41,226 nucleotides of DNA, taken from the NCBI GenBank assembly GCA_024281075.1, contig JAMXLK010000026.1:1-41226 (forward strand), written 5' to 3'. Shown piece by piece: positions 15,766 through 27,220 of this stretch. The stretch's first letter is position 1. Each line of letters starts with the position of its first letter. Source of the stretch: Vulcanimicrobiia bacterium (GTDB lineage: Bacteria; Vulcanimicrobiota; Vulcanimicrobiia; Vulcanimicrobiales; Vulcanimicrobiaceae). The translations under genes were made by a program, and so were the position numbers. Below the pieces are notes generated by a model. That model was not told the origin of the DNA, ran no database searches, and saw only the letters and a program-made list of their open reading frames with translations.

Positions 15766-16989
15766 CTACTGCCTCCAGCCGCGCGCCGTTCGTTCCTTGA
15801 GTCTACCCATCCCCCCGTCGTTTCCGGCGGCCGCTCTCGCCGTTGACGGATGCCGCAGTCCGTCCACGAGCGGCGGTAGGATTGTGAGAACCCGATCGAC
15901 TTGCGCCGCAGTCGTACCAGGCCCGAATGAGAAGCGAATTGCGCCGCGGCGCCAGCCCGGCTCCAGACCCATTGCGGCGAGGACGTGGCTCGGCTCGAGG
16001 CTGCCCGACGTGCAGGCGCTGCCGGCCGAGACCGCGATGCCGGCCAGGTCGAGCGCCACGAGCAGCGCCGCGGACTCGAGGCCGTTGAAGCTGACGTTGC
16101 AGATGTTCGGCAGCCGATCCGCGCCGGCGCCATTGATGCGGACATCCGGCACCGACGACGCGATGCCGCTCTCCAGCGAATCACGCAAGCCCCGAATCCG
16201 GTCGCTTGCGGCAGCCCGCTCGGCGGCCGCCAGCTCGAGGGCTCTTGCCATGCCGGTAATCCCAAGGAGGTTTTCGGTGCCGGGCCGCCGCCCGAACTCT
16301 TGGCCCCCACCGGCAATCAACGGATGCATCGCGGTACCGCGGCGGGCGTAGAGCAGCCCGACGCCCTTCGGACCGCCGAACTTATGCGCCGAGAGAGACA
16401 ATAGATCGACGCCCAGGGATGGAACCTGAATCGGCAGCCAATCGGGCGCTTGGACGGCGTCAGTGTGAAATACTGCCCCACGCGCGCGGGCTGTCGCAGC
16501 GAGCTCGGTGATGGGCTGGATCACGCCGGTCTCGTTATTGGCATACATGACCGATGCTAATGCGGTGCTCGATCCGAGTGCCGCCGAGAACGTCTCCAAC
16601 TCAACGCGCCCGTCTGACCCGACCGAGAGCACCGTCGGACGGTAGCCGTCGTCAGCGAGCGCCCGTACTGCCGCCAGCACGGCGTGATGCTCGACGGCGC
16701 TGCATACCATTTGTGAGCCGCGGGCGGCGGCCCGCATCGTCCCGGCGACCGCTAGGTTGTCCGATTCCGTACCGCCCGAAGTGAACGTTATCTCGTTGCG
16801 ATGCACGCCCAAAACCGCGGCGACACGATCGCGCGAGGAATCCAGCAGCCGGGCGGCTTTGCGTCCCTCGGCATGCAGTGAACTTGGGTTGTAGTCGGCG
16901 TCGACCGCTGCTCCGCGCATCGCTTCGACGACTTCCGCGCGTAACGGAGTGGTCGCCGCATTGTCGAGATAAATTCGCTCGGAATTCAC
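15766..16989 (-). CDS. iscS: Cysteine desulfurase (NifS/IscS class)
   Basis: A 407-residue PLP enzyme that takes sulfur from cysteine for Fe-S clusters and tRNA thiolation. It begins with IYLDNAATTPLR. The PLP lysine is Lys203 in SAHKFGGPKG, and the catalytic cysteine is Cys326 in SAGSACTSG with the short flexible loop of group I enzymes. His101 (EHHAVL) stacks on the cofactor. GTG 16989 is chosen because GGGAG lies 7 bases upstream and the family starts there. No iscU or mnmA is adjacent; instead it leads the stress operon, with the DUF948 start one base after its stop. It could serve general Fe-S or thio-tRNA synthesis. Confidence 0.94.
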   Translation of the reverse strand: MNSERIYLDNAATTPLRAEVVEAMRGAAVDADYNPSSLHAEGRKAARLLDSSRDRVAAVLGVHRNEITFTSGGTESDNLAVAGTMRAAARGSQMVCSAVEHHAVLAAVRALADDGYRPTVLSVGSDGRVELETFSAALGSSTALASVMYANNETGVIQPITELAATARARGAVFHTDAVQAPDWLPIQVPSLGVDLLSLSAHKFGGPKGVGLLYARRGTAMHPLIAGGGQEFGRRPGTENLLGITGMARALELAAAERAAASDRIRGLRDSLESGIASSVPDVRINGAGADRLPNICNVSFNGLESAALLVALDLAGIAVSAGSACTSGSLEPSHVLAAMGLEPGWRRGAIRFSFGPGTTAAQVDRVLTILPPLVDGLRHPSTARAAAGNDGGMGRLKERTARGWRQ

Positions 16990-17003
16990 AGGTCGCTCCC
17001 AGT

Positions 17004-17057
17004 ATGCAGTTCTACTATGTGCTTGTGCGAAGCTCCAACGCACACTCCGAGAAGTAG
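17004..17057 (+). pseudogene. Possible remnant of a GIY-YIG endonuclease gene
   Basis: A 17-codon plus-strand frame (MQFYYVLVRSSNAHSEK then stop) resembles the first beta-strand of small GIY-YIG proteins (FYYVYVLRS). A plus-strand intrinsic terminator follows 13 bases later, although all genes around it are on the minus strand. The frame lies in the upstream region of the cysteine desulfurase gene. The match is very short and could be chance. Confidence 0.25.
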
Positions 17058-17069
17058 CAACGGGAAACT

Positions 17070-17103
17070 GGCGGTCCGAGAATCACTCGGACCGCCTCTT
17101 TTT
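17070..17103 (+). terminator. Intrinsic terminator, plus-strand orientation
   Basis: A perfect 11-bp stem (GGCGGTCCGAG, 17070-17080; loop AATCA; CTCGGACCGCC, 17086-17096) is followed by TCTTTTT and a second T-run (17112-17118). The T-tract is on the plus strand and overlaps the 3' end of rarA. On the minus strand the hairpin comes 8 bases after the rarA stop but is followed by AGTTTCCC, a poorer tail. It separates rarA from the iscS operon. Confidence 0.7.
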
Positions 17104-17104
17104 G

Positions 17105-18343
17105 TCATAGTCTTTTTTTGTCATAGTAACGGCGTCCGCTCAAGCCGGGCGGCAGATTGACCTGCGTCACACTGTAATCATCATGGGCGTAGTGATAACC
17201 CTTGCCGTACCCGAGTTGGCGCATCAGTCCGGTCGGCGCGTTGCGCAGATGTAACGGCACCGGCTCGTTACGCGTGTTTTGAACGTCGTCGAGTGCAGCG
17301 GCATAGGCGCGTCCGACTTCGTTACTCTTCGGCGCCGTCGCGAGATAGAGCGTCGCGTGCGCGAGCGCGTAGAAACCTTCGGGCATGCCGACGAAATGAA
17401 CGGCTTGCTGCGCCGCGACGGCGACTTGCAGCCCTTTGGAATCGGCGAGTCCGACGTCTTCAGAGGCGAGAACCACCAGACGACGGACGATGAAGAGCGG
17501 GTCTTCTCCGCCGTCGATCATGCGCGCGAGCCAGTAGAGCGCCGCATCGGGATCGCTCGCCCGAATCGACTTGATGAACGCGCTGATGACGTCGTAGTGC
17601 ATGTCGCCGGCTTTATCGTATTGCGATCCACGCCGCTGCATCGCTTCACGAATCAGGGCGGAGTCGATCGCGGGTGCGCCTTCGCGCGCTGCCGCGCTCG
17701 CGGCCGCAAACTCCAGCGCATTGAGTGCCGCCCGCGCGTCGCCATTGGCGAGTGAAATCAGCAAACGGCGTGCATCCGGATCCATTTCGGGCTTCGCAGC
17801 GCCGAGGCCGCGCTCGGTATCGGTCAGCGCACGGTCCACGATCGTTCCGATGTCGTCATCCGCAAGCGGCTGCAACACGAAAACGCGCGCGCGAGAGAGC
17901 AAGGCGGAGTTCACTTCGAACGACGGGTTTTCGGTCGTAGCGCCGATGAACGTCACCGTTCCATCCTCGACGTAGGGCAGCACCGCATCCTGCTGCGCCT
18001 TGTTGAAACGATGGATCTCGTCGATGAAGAGCACGGTTCGCTTGCCCACGCGGCGCCGGGCGCCGGCATCACGCACGACGCGTCGGAGGTCCGCGACGCC
18101 TGCGCTTACCGCCGACATCCCTTCGAAGTACGCACCCGTCGACTGCGCGATGATCTGCGCCAGCGTCGTTTTGCCGCTGCCCGGCGGACCCCAGAGAACC
18201 ATCGACGGCACCGCGTCGCGCTCGATTGCCGCGCGTAACGCGCGGCCCGCGCCGAGCAGCTCGTTTTGGCCGACGAACTCGTCGAGCGTCCGCGGGCGCA
18301 TGCGCGCCGCTAACGGCATCTCGAGTCGAGCAAACTCAAGCAT
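17105..18343 (-). CDS. rarA: RarA/MgsA-type AAA+ ATPase (replication recombination protein A)
   Basis: A 412-residue clamp-loader-like ATPase. Walker A is GPPGSGKTT (52-60) and Walker B is LFIDEIHRFN (105-114). The sensor region ATTENPSFEVNSALLSRARV is the RarA/WRNIP1 signature. The C-terminal tetramerisation domain includes YWLARMIDGGEDPLFI and VVLASEDVGLAD. RarA acts at stalled replication forks. ATG 18343 lies 12 bases after the OstA-like gene's stop. The gene ends with a duplicated 13-base segment (ACTATGACAAAAA) spanning the stop codon. It is the last gene of the long block that begins with the dCMP deaminase. Confidence 0.95.
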   Translation of the reverse strand: MLEFARLEMPLAARMRPRTLDEFVGQNELLGAGRALRAAIERDAVPSMVLWGPPGSGKTTLAQIIAQSTGAYFEGMSAVSAGVADLRRVVRDAGARRRVGKRTVLFIDEIHRFNKAQQDAVLPYVEDGTVTFIGATTENPSFEVNSALLSRARVFVLQPLADDDIGTIVDRALTDTERGLGAAKPEMDPDARRLLISLANGDARAALNALEFAAASAAAREGAPAIDSALIREAMQRRGSQYDKAGDMHYDVISAFIKSIRASDPDAALYWLARMIDGGEDPLFIVRRLVVLASEDVGLADSKGLQVAVAAQQAVHFVGMPEGFYALAHATLYLATAPKSNEVGRAYAAALDDVQNTRNEPVPLHLRNAPTGLMRQLGYGKGYHYAHDDYSVTQVNLPPGLSGRRYYDKKRL

Positions 18344-18355
18344 CTTCGGATGCCG

Positions 18356-19093
18356 CTACGGCGGCGGGCTCGAGACCGGCTGCGTAATCGCGTTCTTGGG
18401 AACGTGGATCGGCTTGGGCGTCGCGAGCGTGCGGTGCACGGGGCTGGGGAACTGCATCGTGACGTTTCCCTGCGCATGCGCGCTGCCGCTGTCGGTGTTG
18501 TACACTACGCGCTGCGCGTTCATGCTGCGCGATCCTTGCGTGATGTGAACCGCCCCTTCGAGCAGCAGCGTGTGGTCGCTGTCGTTGAGCGTTCCGGTGT
18601 TTGCGTCCACGACGGTATCGGCTTGCACGTAGTGGACGTTTCCAATCGCTTTATAAACTTTCGCGGCGCCGTCGATCTGTGCTTGATCGGCGGTCAACGT
18701 CGAGGGGCTGGGCGCGCTTGGGGCGCCGCCGCCCGCGAGGCTCTCGGCGCTGCCTTGCGTATCGTGCATCACGACGTGACCATTCAGGAAGAGCACCTGC
18801 TTCTTGTAGTTGCCGTTGGCGCGATCCGCCGACACGTCGCCTCCGGCGCGGGTCATAACGACCTTATTCGGCGTGCTGAAATCGCCGTTCTTGAAGTTTG
18901 CATCCAGCGAGCTTGCGTGGACGGTCCAGACTCCGAGGTCGAACGATGCTTGGCCGGGGTTCGCCGCGCCCGGCGGCGGGGTCGGATGCGCGGCTGCTTT
19001 GGGCCGCGGTGAATGGGCCGGAGGCGGAGCGGCACCGGCCAGCGGCGTCGCGAGGGCGACGATACCGGCAAGCGCGAGAATGCTGCGAATCAT
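18356..19093 (-). CDS. OstA/LptA-like periplasmic protein
   Basis: A 245-residue exported protein. The signal peptide is MIRSILALAGIVALATPLAGA, followed by a Pro/Ala/His-rich linker to about residue 48. The rest has the repeating beta-strand pattern of the OstA (LptA/LptC) fold: LTADQAQIDGAAKVYKAIGN, then DANTGTLNDSDHTLLLEGAVH and AQRVVYNTDSGSAHAQGNVTM in short blocks. OstA proteins carry lipopolysaccharide across the periplasm, so this gene supports an outer membrane with LPS. It is not certain whether it does the LptA or the LptC job. The ATG overlaps the Sua5-like stop as ATGA. The C-terminus is Pro-rich. Confidence 0.75.
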   Translation of the reverse strand: MIRSILALAGIVALATPLAGAAPPPAHSPRPKAAAHPTPPPGAANPGQASFDLGVWTVHASSLDANFKNGDFSTPNKVVMTRAGGDVSADRANGNYKKQVLFLNGHVVMHDTQGSAESLAGGGAPSAPSPSTLTADQAQIDGAAKVYKAIGNVHYVQADTVVDANTGTLNDSDHTLLLEGAVHITQGSRSMNAQRVVYNTDSGSAHAQGNVTMQFPSPVHRTLATPKPIHVPKNAITQPVSSPPP

Positions 19094-19764
19094 GGTCGTT
19101 GTATGCGTACTTTCACCGTTGGGCGCTCGATCGGACCCAGCAACTCGCAGAGGCGCTGCTCTGAGACAGCTCCTTCGCGAAGCAGACGCGGATGGTTGCC
19201 GGTGAGATCGATGATTGAAGATTCGATATTATAGCGCGTCGGCCCATGCTCTACCATCAGATCCGCCTGAGGAAGCATCGAGCGGTCTTCTTCTCCGGCA
19301 TAACGAGCGCCGCCGCGGGGGTTTGCCGTCGTGCCAGCAATCGGCCCGCAACGCTCCAGCACTGCGCGCGCGAACGGATCGTCCGGCACGCGAAACGCAA
19401 GCGTGTGCAAGCCTGCCGCCAACTCGTCGCTCACGAAGCGCGGCTTTCTGATGAGAAGAATGACCGGACCGGGTAAGAGCCGCTTCGCCGCGTGCACCGC
19501 GAGCGGATTGTCCACGGCATACTCCAAAAATTCTTGCGCGGTCGCGACGTGCATCGTCAGCGGGCGATTGTCCGGTCGGCCCATCGCCGCGTAGACCCGG
19601 TCGATCGCTTCGGAATCGTATGGATCGCACCCGATGAGATAACTCGTGTCGTTGGGCAGAATGACGGTTCCACCGGAAAAGACGACGCGCGCAACCTCTT
19701 CGGCGATCTCGTCGACTTTTGCAGCGCGGGCATCGACGATCTGCCTGAAACGCTGCTCACCCAA
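19090..19764 (-). CDS. Sua5/YrdC/YciO-family protein with unusual motifs
   Basis: A 224-residue YrdC-fold protein. The standard enzyme makes threonylcarbamoyl-AMP for t6A37 in tRNA. The fold is clear: strand-motif ILPNDTSYLIGCD, GRPDNRPLTMHV, LLPGPVILLI, FRVPDDPFARAVLERCGPIAGTTAN, and SSIIDLTGNHPRLLREGAV. However, the usual P-T-(D/E)-T reads PNDT (37-40), and the KxR motif reads MGR (61-63), losing the conserved lysine. These changes recall YciO-like paralogues, so t6A synthesis is not assured. The start is TTG 19764; an in-frame TAA lies just upstream. It follows mreB by 13 bases and overlaps the OstA-like gene. Confidence 0.8.
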   Translation of the reverse strand: MGEQRFRQIVDARAAKVDEIAEEVARVVFSGGTVILPNDTSYLIGCDPYDSEAIDRVYAAMGRPDNRPLTMHVATAQEFLEYAVDNPLAVHAAKRLLPGPVILLIRKPRFVSDELAAGLHTLAFRVPDDPFARAVLERCGPIAGTTANPRGGARYAGEEDRSMLPQADLMVEHGPTRYNIESSIIDLTGNHPRLLREGAVSEQRLCELLGPIERPTVKVRIQRP

Positions 19765-19777
19765 TCGTTAACAGTTC

Positions 19778-20767
<990 letters not shown>

Positions 20768-20785
20768 CTAATCGAAAACGTGCGA

Positions 20786-22138
20786 TTATCCGGTTGCCGA
20801 AACGCGCGGATATTCGCTCGTTTCGAAAAGTCCCGCCGGCTCGACGAGCGGCGTTACGCCGCTGCTGCGCTGAACTTGGCCGCCCAGCTCCGAAAGCAGC
20901 TCTTCCAAACGTTCGTAACCGCGGTCGATATACTCCAGCCCAATTATTTCGGTCTCGCCGACCGCCGCGAGTCCCGCGACGACGAGTCCCGCGCCGGCAC
21001 GGATATCCGGCGCCTCGACCGGGGCGCCGGAGAGCTGCTTGGGCCCTTTGACCACTGCGGCGTTGCTCTCCATCGTCACCTTCACGTCGGCCCCCATGCG
21101 CGCGAGTTCGTTGACGTACGAGAAGCGCGCGTTGAAGATCGATTCCTCGACCACGCTGGTGCCGGGACAGGTGCAAAGAAATCCAACCATCTGCGGCTGC
21201 ATATCCGTTGCAAAGCCGGGATAGGGCGCGGTCAGGATATCCGTTCCGCCGGTGATGCCGTCGGCTTTCACGCGAATCCAATCGTCGCCGTTCATCACGG
21301 TGACGCCGCATTCGACGAGTTTATAGGTCAGCGCACTGAGGTGCTCCGGGCGGCAGTTCGTGACGGTGACGTCTCCGCGCGTCACGGCACCGGCAAGCAG
21401 CAGAGTGCCCGTAACGATTCGATCAGCGATGATCTCGTACTCGACGCCGTGCAGCTCGGGGACACCCTCGATCACGATCGTATCGGTACCGTGTCCGGCG
21501 ATCTTCGCGCCCATTGCGTTGAGAAAATTCGCGAGGTCCACGACCTCCGGCTCCATCGCGACGTTATTGAGCAGCGTCGTGCCTTCGGCAAGAACGGCGG
21601 CGAGCATCGCATTCTTCGTAGCGCCGACGCTCGACATTCGAAACTCGACCTCGCCGCCGCGCAGCCGCGGGCCCTTCGATTGCGCGATGAGATAGCCGTG
21701 CGCGTTGTGAACGTCGCATCCAAGCGCCACGAAGGCCTGTTCGTGCATGTCGGTCGCGCGCGTGCCGAGCACGCAGCCGCCCGGCAACGGAACTTCGGCA
21801 CGCCCAAAACGTCCCAACAGCGCTCCCACCACGTCGAACGATGCGGCCAGCTTGCGAACCAGCGCGTACGGAGCCCGATACGAGGCGGCGTTACTCGCGT
21901 CGATCGTAACGGTGTTGTCGCCTTCGTACCGGATGCGCGCGCCGAGTGCTTCCAGCAACGAAGACATGACCGAGACGTCGGTGATGCGGGGGACACGATG
22001 AAGCGTCACCGTCCCCTTCGCAAGCAGTGCAGCCGCCATAATCGGCAAAGCGGCATTTTTTGCCCCGTGCGTCGCGACGGAGCCTTCTAGGCGGGCGCCA
22101 CCCCGAATCCGCAGCGTCGTCTCAAGCCGATCGAGCAT
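20786..22138 (-). CDS. murA: UDP-N-acetylglucosamine 1-carboxyvinyltransferase
   Basis: A 450-residue enolpyruvyl transferase catalysing the first committed step of peptidoglycan synthesis (PEP plus UDP-GlcNAc). The substrate-binding Lys27-Asn28 lies in THGAKNAALPIMAA, and the catalytic Cys122 in LPGGCVLGTRATDMH is retained, so the enzyme should be sensitive to fosfomycin. The two-domain inside-out barrel is complete, and the ~30 extra residues relative to the usual ~420 lie mainly at the ends. ATG 22138 follows atpC by 36 bases. The atp-murA-mreB order matches that of Firmicutes. Confidence 0.97.
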   Translation of the reverse strand: MLDRLETTLRIRGGARLEGSVATHGAKNAALPIMAAALLAKGTVTLHRVPRITDVSVMSSLLEALGARIRYEGDNTVTIDASNAASYRAPYALVRKLAASFDVVGALLGRFGRAEVPLPGGCVLGTRATDMHEQAFVALGCDVHNAHGYLIAQSKGPRLRGGEVEFRMSSVGATKNAMLAAVLAEGTTLLNNVAMEPEVVDLANFLNAMGAKIAGHGTDTIVIEGVPELHGVEYEIIADRIVTGTLLLAGAVTRGDVTVTNCRPEHLSALTYKLVECGVTVMNGDDWIRVKADGITGGTDILTAPYPGFATDMQPQMVGFLCTCPGTSVVEESIFNARFSYVNELARMGADVKVTMESNAAVVKGPKQLSGAPVEAPDIRAGAGLVVAGLAAVGETEIIGLEYIDRGYERLEELLSELGGQVQRSSGVTPLVEPAGLFETSEYPRVSATG

Positions 22139-22174
22139 ACTATGGCAGTCTTACCGCGCGGGCTGCCCGCTCGC

Positions 22175-24092
<1,918 letters not shown>

Positions 24093-24140
24093 CTAGCGAT
24101 TAGAGTCTGCAGTTTTCCATAGCGAGGAGTTGATTGATGA

Positions 24141-24275
24141 GCGTGCCACGTGGGTGGTGAGGGGCGTGTGAAGGGAGGAGCGGAGCCACGGATGGCGAGA
24201 GCGACGACGAGACGAGCAGCTTTTTCGCGTGATGCGAAAAAGCGAGCGTCCCCGAACCCACCCATGTGGCGCGCG
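24141..24275. repeat. Dispersed palindromic element, copy B, inside the atp operon
   Basis: A 135-bp element that fills most of the atpG-atpD gap, inverted relative to copy A at 13225-13374. The core (24154-24258) matches copy A at about 101 of 105 positions. Its ends form an inverted repeat, GCG.GCCAC.TGGGTGG on each side (24141-24157 and complement of 24259-24275), whose inner sequence differs from the ends of copy A. A perfect 10-bp hairpin GCTTTTTCGC/GCGAAAAAGC (24219-24228, 24234-24243) lies in the core. It has no U-tail, so it does not look like a terminator. The remaining gap to atpD (24084-24140) shows only the atpD ribosome site. Confidence 0.8.
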
Positions 24276-24278
24276 AAA

Positions 24279-25157
24279 TCATTCGACTCCGAGCGCCTCG
24301 GCACCGGCAACAATTTCCAGCAACTCCTTGGTGATGGCGGCTTGGCGGGCGTTGTTCATCTGGATCGTCAATTCGTCGATGAGCTTGGAGGCGTTGTCGG
24401 TAGCGTTCGTCATTGCAACGAGCTGCGCGGCGAAGAACGCTGCGTCGGTTTCGAGCATGGCTGAGTAGATCGTGAATTCGAGATACTTTGGCAGTAGCTT
24501 GGAGAGCACAAACTCAGGCGATGGCGCGAACTCAATGGCACCGCGATTCCTGGCGTCATCCCGAGCAGAGTCGAGCGACGCGAGATCTTCTTTGAGGATC
24601 GGCACGAGTTTGCGAGTTCGCGGACGCTGCGACATCATCGTAATCAGCTGCTGGGAAACGAGCACGATTTCGGAGATCGAGCCGCGATTGAAGTCGTCGG
24701 TTACGGCGCGCGCCGCTTCGCGGGCGGTGTCGATCTTCGAAGGCGCGCCGAGGAGCCACGAGGGACGATCGGCCATCCCCCAGCGGCGCACGGCGTTGCG
24801 CGCCTTGGTGCCGATCGTATAGTACTGGATCGCGCTCTGCGTGCGCGCGAATGCTTCCGCGGCGCCGATGACGTTCGAATTGAAAGCGCCGGCCAAGCCT
24901 TTGTCGGATGTGATGAGAATGATGCCCGCCGGCGCGCCGGCGCGTCCCGCGCGCATGAATGGATGGTCGACCGACGTTACCGCTCCGATCAAATCGCGCA
25001 GCATCTCGGCGATGGCGTCGGCGTACGGACGCGCCTTCTTTTGCGCGGCCTCCGCACGGCGAATTTTCGCCGCGGCGACCTGCTTCATCGCCTTGGTGAT
25101 CTGCTGCGTGTTCTTGAGCGACCGAATCCGGTCGCGCAAGTCTCTGACGGTCGCCAT
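24279..25157 (-). CDS. atpG: F1Fo ATP synthase gamma subunit
   Basis: A 292-residue rotor shaft subunit. The start RDLRDRIRSLKNTQQITKAM and the end EIVAGAEALGVE fit the two long coiled-coil helices; the centre has ITSDKGLAGAFNSNV. ATG 25157 is used because the family begins there; it follows the atpA stop after one base. Its stop lies 4 bases from repeat copy B. Confidence 0.95.
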   Translation of the reverse strand: MATVRDLRDRIRSLKNTQQITKAMKQVAAAKIRRAEAAQKKARPYADAIAEMLRDLIGAVTSVDHPFMRAGRAGAPAGIILITSDKGLAGAFNSNVIGAAEAFARTQSAIQYYTIGTKARNAVRRWGMADRPSWLLGAPSKIDTAREAARAVTDDFNRGSISEIVLVSQQLITMMSQRPRTRKLVPILKEDLASLDSARDDARNRGAIEFAPSPEFVLSKLLPKYLEFTIYSAMLETDAAFFAAQLVAMTNATDNASKLIDELTIQMNNARQAAITKELLEIVAGAEALGVE

Positions 25158-25158
25158 G

Positions 25159-26658
25159 CTAGAAGCTCTTGTTGAACTCCGCGAGGGCGGCGTCGAGCTT
25201 CTTCGCAGTCTCATCGGAGAGTTGGCCGCTTTGCGCAATTGCGTCAAGTATGTCCGAATGCTTATCGCGCAGAAAATCGATGAGCGCACCGGCCCAGTTC
25301 TGGAGCCGCGCCGTCGGGATGTCGTTCACGAAACCGTGGGTTGCGCCGTAGATGATGGCGACTTGGTCTTCCATCGGCTGCGGCTGATATTGCGGCTGCT
25401 TGAGAAGCTCGGTGAGCTTCTCCCCGCGCATCAACTGATTCTGCGTCGCTTTATCCAAGTCGCTCGAAAGTTTGGCAAAGGCGGCCAAGTCGCGATATTG
25501 CGCGAGCTCCAGCTTGAGCTGACCGGCGACCGACTTCATCGCCTTGGTTTGCGCGGCACCGCCGACACGCGACACGGAGAGTCCGACGTCGACCGCCGGC
25601 CGAATGCCCTGAAAGAAGAGTTGCGGCGTCAGATAAATCTGCCCGTCGGTGATCGAGATCACGTTGGTCGGAATGTATGCCGAGAAGTCTCCGGCTTGCG
25701 TCTCGATCACGGGAAGCGCCGTCAGCGAGCCGCCGCCCATTTCGTCGGAGAGCTTCGCGGCGCGCTCCAGCAACCGTGAATGAAGATAGAACACGTCGCC
25801 GGGATACGCCTCACGGCCCGGCGGACGGCGAAGCAACAGCGACATCTCGCGATAGGACTGTGCGTGCTTGGTTAAATCGTCATAAACAATCAGCACGTCC
25901 TTGCCCGAGTACATCAGCTCCTCGGCCATCGCGCAGCCCGCGAATGGTGCGAGCCAACGAAGGGCGGCCGCTTCCGATGGACTGACCGCGACGATCGTTG
26001 TGTACTCCATCGCGCCCTTTTGCTCGAGCACTTGTGCGAGCGCCGCCACCGTCGAGTTCTTCTGACCGATCGCGACGTAAACGCAGAAAACGCCGCGGCC
26101 GCGCTGATTGATGATCGTGTCGACCGCCATCGCGGTCTTGCCGGTAGACCGGTCGCCGATAATGAGCTCGCGCTGGCCGCGGCCGATCGGAATCAACGCG
26201 TCGATCGCGCGAATGCCCGTTTGCAGGGGCTGTTTGACCGGCTGACGCTGGACCACCGTCGGCGCGATATTCTCGATCGTACGAAACCGCGTCGTCTGAA
26301 TATCGCCTTTTCCGTCAACCGGCTGGCCGAGCGGATTGACGACGCGGCCCAACATTGCGTCGCCGACCGGAACCGAAGCGATCCGGCCGGTGCGGCGGAC
26401 CGTGTCGCCCTCCTTGATCTCGACGTCCGGGCCCATGATAACGACGCCGACGTTATCCTCTTCGAGGTTGAGCGCCACGCCCTGCAGACCGTTGGCGAAC
26501 TCCACGAGCTCCGACGCGCGAACGCCGCGCAGCCCGTAGATGCGCGCGAGATTCGCACCGACCTCGATGACCGTCCCAACTTCGTCTTGTTGTATTCCGG
26601 TCTTGAATTGCTCGATCTGTTGTTTGAGAATACCGGCTATTTCGTCAGCGTTTATCAT
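25159..26658 (-). CDS. atpA: F1Fo ATP synthase alpha subunit
   Basis: A 499-residue non-catalytic nucleotide-binding subunit, full length. The P-loop reads GDRSTGKTA (168-176); nearly all alpha subunits have GDRQTGKT, so Gln is replaced by Ser171. The arginine-finger region is intact ([10 protein letters not shown], then [18 protein letters not shown]). It forms the alpha3beta3 hexamer with AtpD. ATG 26658 lies 19 bases after atpH. Confidence 0.97.
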   Translation of the reverse strand: MINADEIAGILKQQIEQFKTGIQQDEVGTVIEVGANLARIYGLRGVRASELVEFANGLQGVALNLEEDNVGVVIMGPDVEIKEGDTVRRTGRIASVPVGDAMLGRVVNPLGQPVDGKGDIQTTRFRTIENIAPTVVQRQPVKQPLQTGIRAIDALIPIGRGQRELIIGDRSTGKTAMAVDTIINQRGRGVFCVYVAIGQKNSTVAALAQVLEQKGAMEYTTIVAVSPSEAAALRWLAPFAGCAMAEELMYSGKDVLIVYDDLTKHAQSYREMSLLLRRPPGREAYPGDVFYLHSRLLERAAKLSDEMGGGSLTALPVIETQAGDFSAYIPTNVISITDGQIYLTPQLFFQGIRPAVDVGLSVSRVGGAAQTKAMKSVAGQLKLELAQYRDLAAFAKLSSDLDKATQNQLMRGEKLTELLKQPQYQPQPMEDQVAIIYGATHGFVNDIPTARLQNWAGALIDFLRDKHSDILDAIAQSGQLSDETAKKLDAALAEFNKSF

Positions 26659-26677
26659 CCGTCAACTTTCCGTGGTG

Positions 26678-27220
26678 CTATGTGGTTTGCAAAAGTTCGC
26701 GGGCGAGCGTGTCGAGCCGGCCCGAGATGCTGTCGTCGATGCGGCGATCGCCCATCATGATGCGCAGGCCGCCGATTAACGAAGGATCGACCACCTCCGT
26801 AACCTCGAATTTCTTTCCGTAGACCTTTTCGAGCCGCGCGACCAAACGCGCGTATTCGGTGCGATCGATCGGCCGCGCCGACTCGAGCGTGAGCGGCTCG
26901 ACGCCGCGAGCCGCCCGCTCCAACGCGAGATACTCGGTAACAATCGCCGCCAGCAACGATTCGCGTCGCTTGCGAACGAGCAGCAATACGCTATGCAGCG
27001 CGACCGGATGCAGCTTTCCGTCGAGGATCTCAAGAAGGGCGCGCTCCTTCGCAGGGCGATCGATCACCGGCGAAACGAAGAACTCGTGCGCGAGTCCGGG
27101 CGCCGAAAGGACTTCGCTGACGGTCCGCAGATCGGCCGAGACGCGCTCGACGGCGTTCTGCTCGCGAGCGAGTGCCGAGATTGCCAGCGCGTACCGTCGC
27201 GCGAGCGTCTGATTAACCAT
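26678..27220 (-). CDS. atpH: F1Fo ATP synthase delta subunit
   Basis: A 180-residue peripheral-stalk connector. The six-helix N-terminal domain begins NQTLARRYALAISALA, and the C-terminal domain contains VVDPSLIGGLRIMMGDRRID, the delta/OSCP signature. ATG 27220 overlaps the atpF stop by 8 bases, a typical coupling in this operon. Confidence 0.93.
   Translation of the reverse strand: MVNQTLARRYALAISALAREQNAVERVSADLRTVSEVLSAPGLAHEFFVSPVIDRPAKERALLEILDGKLHPVALHSVLLLVRKRRESLLAAIVTEYLALERAARGVEPLTLESARPIDRTEYARLVARLEKVYGKKFEVTEVVDPSLIGGLRIMMGDRRIDDSISGRLDTLARELLQTT

Noticed and set aside
15766-16316. Extended upstream frame of the DUF948 gene into the cysteine desulfurase gene
   Set aside because: The extension is a shadow of the desulfurase. 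TTG 15764 with GGAGG seven bases upstream gives the normal DUF948 length.
24219-24243. 10-bp hairpin in repeat copy B as a terminator within the atp operon
   Set aside because: No U-tract follows on the operon strand, and ending transcription here would cut off atpD and atpC.
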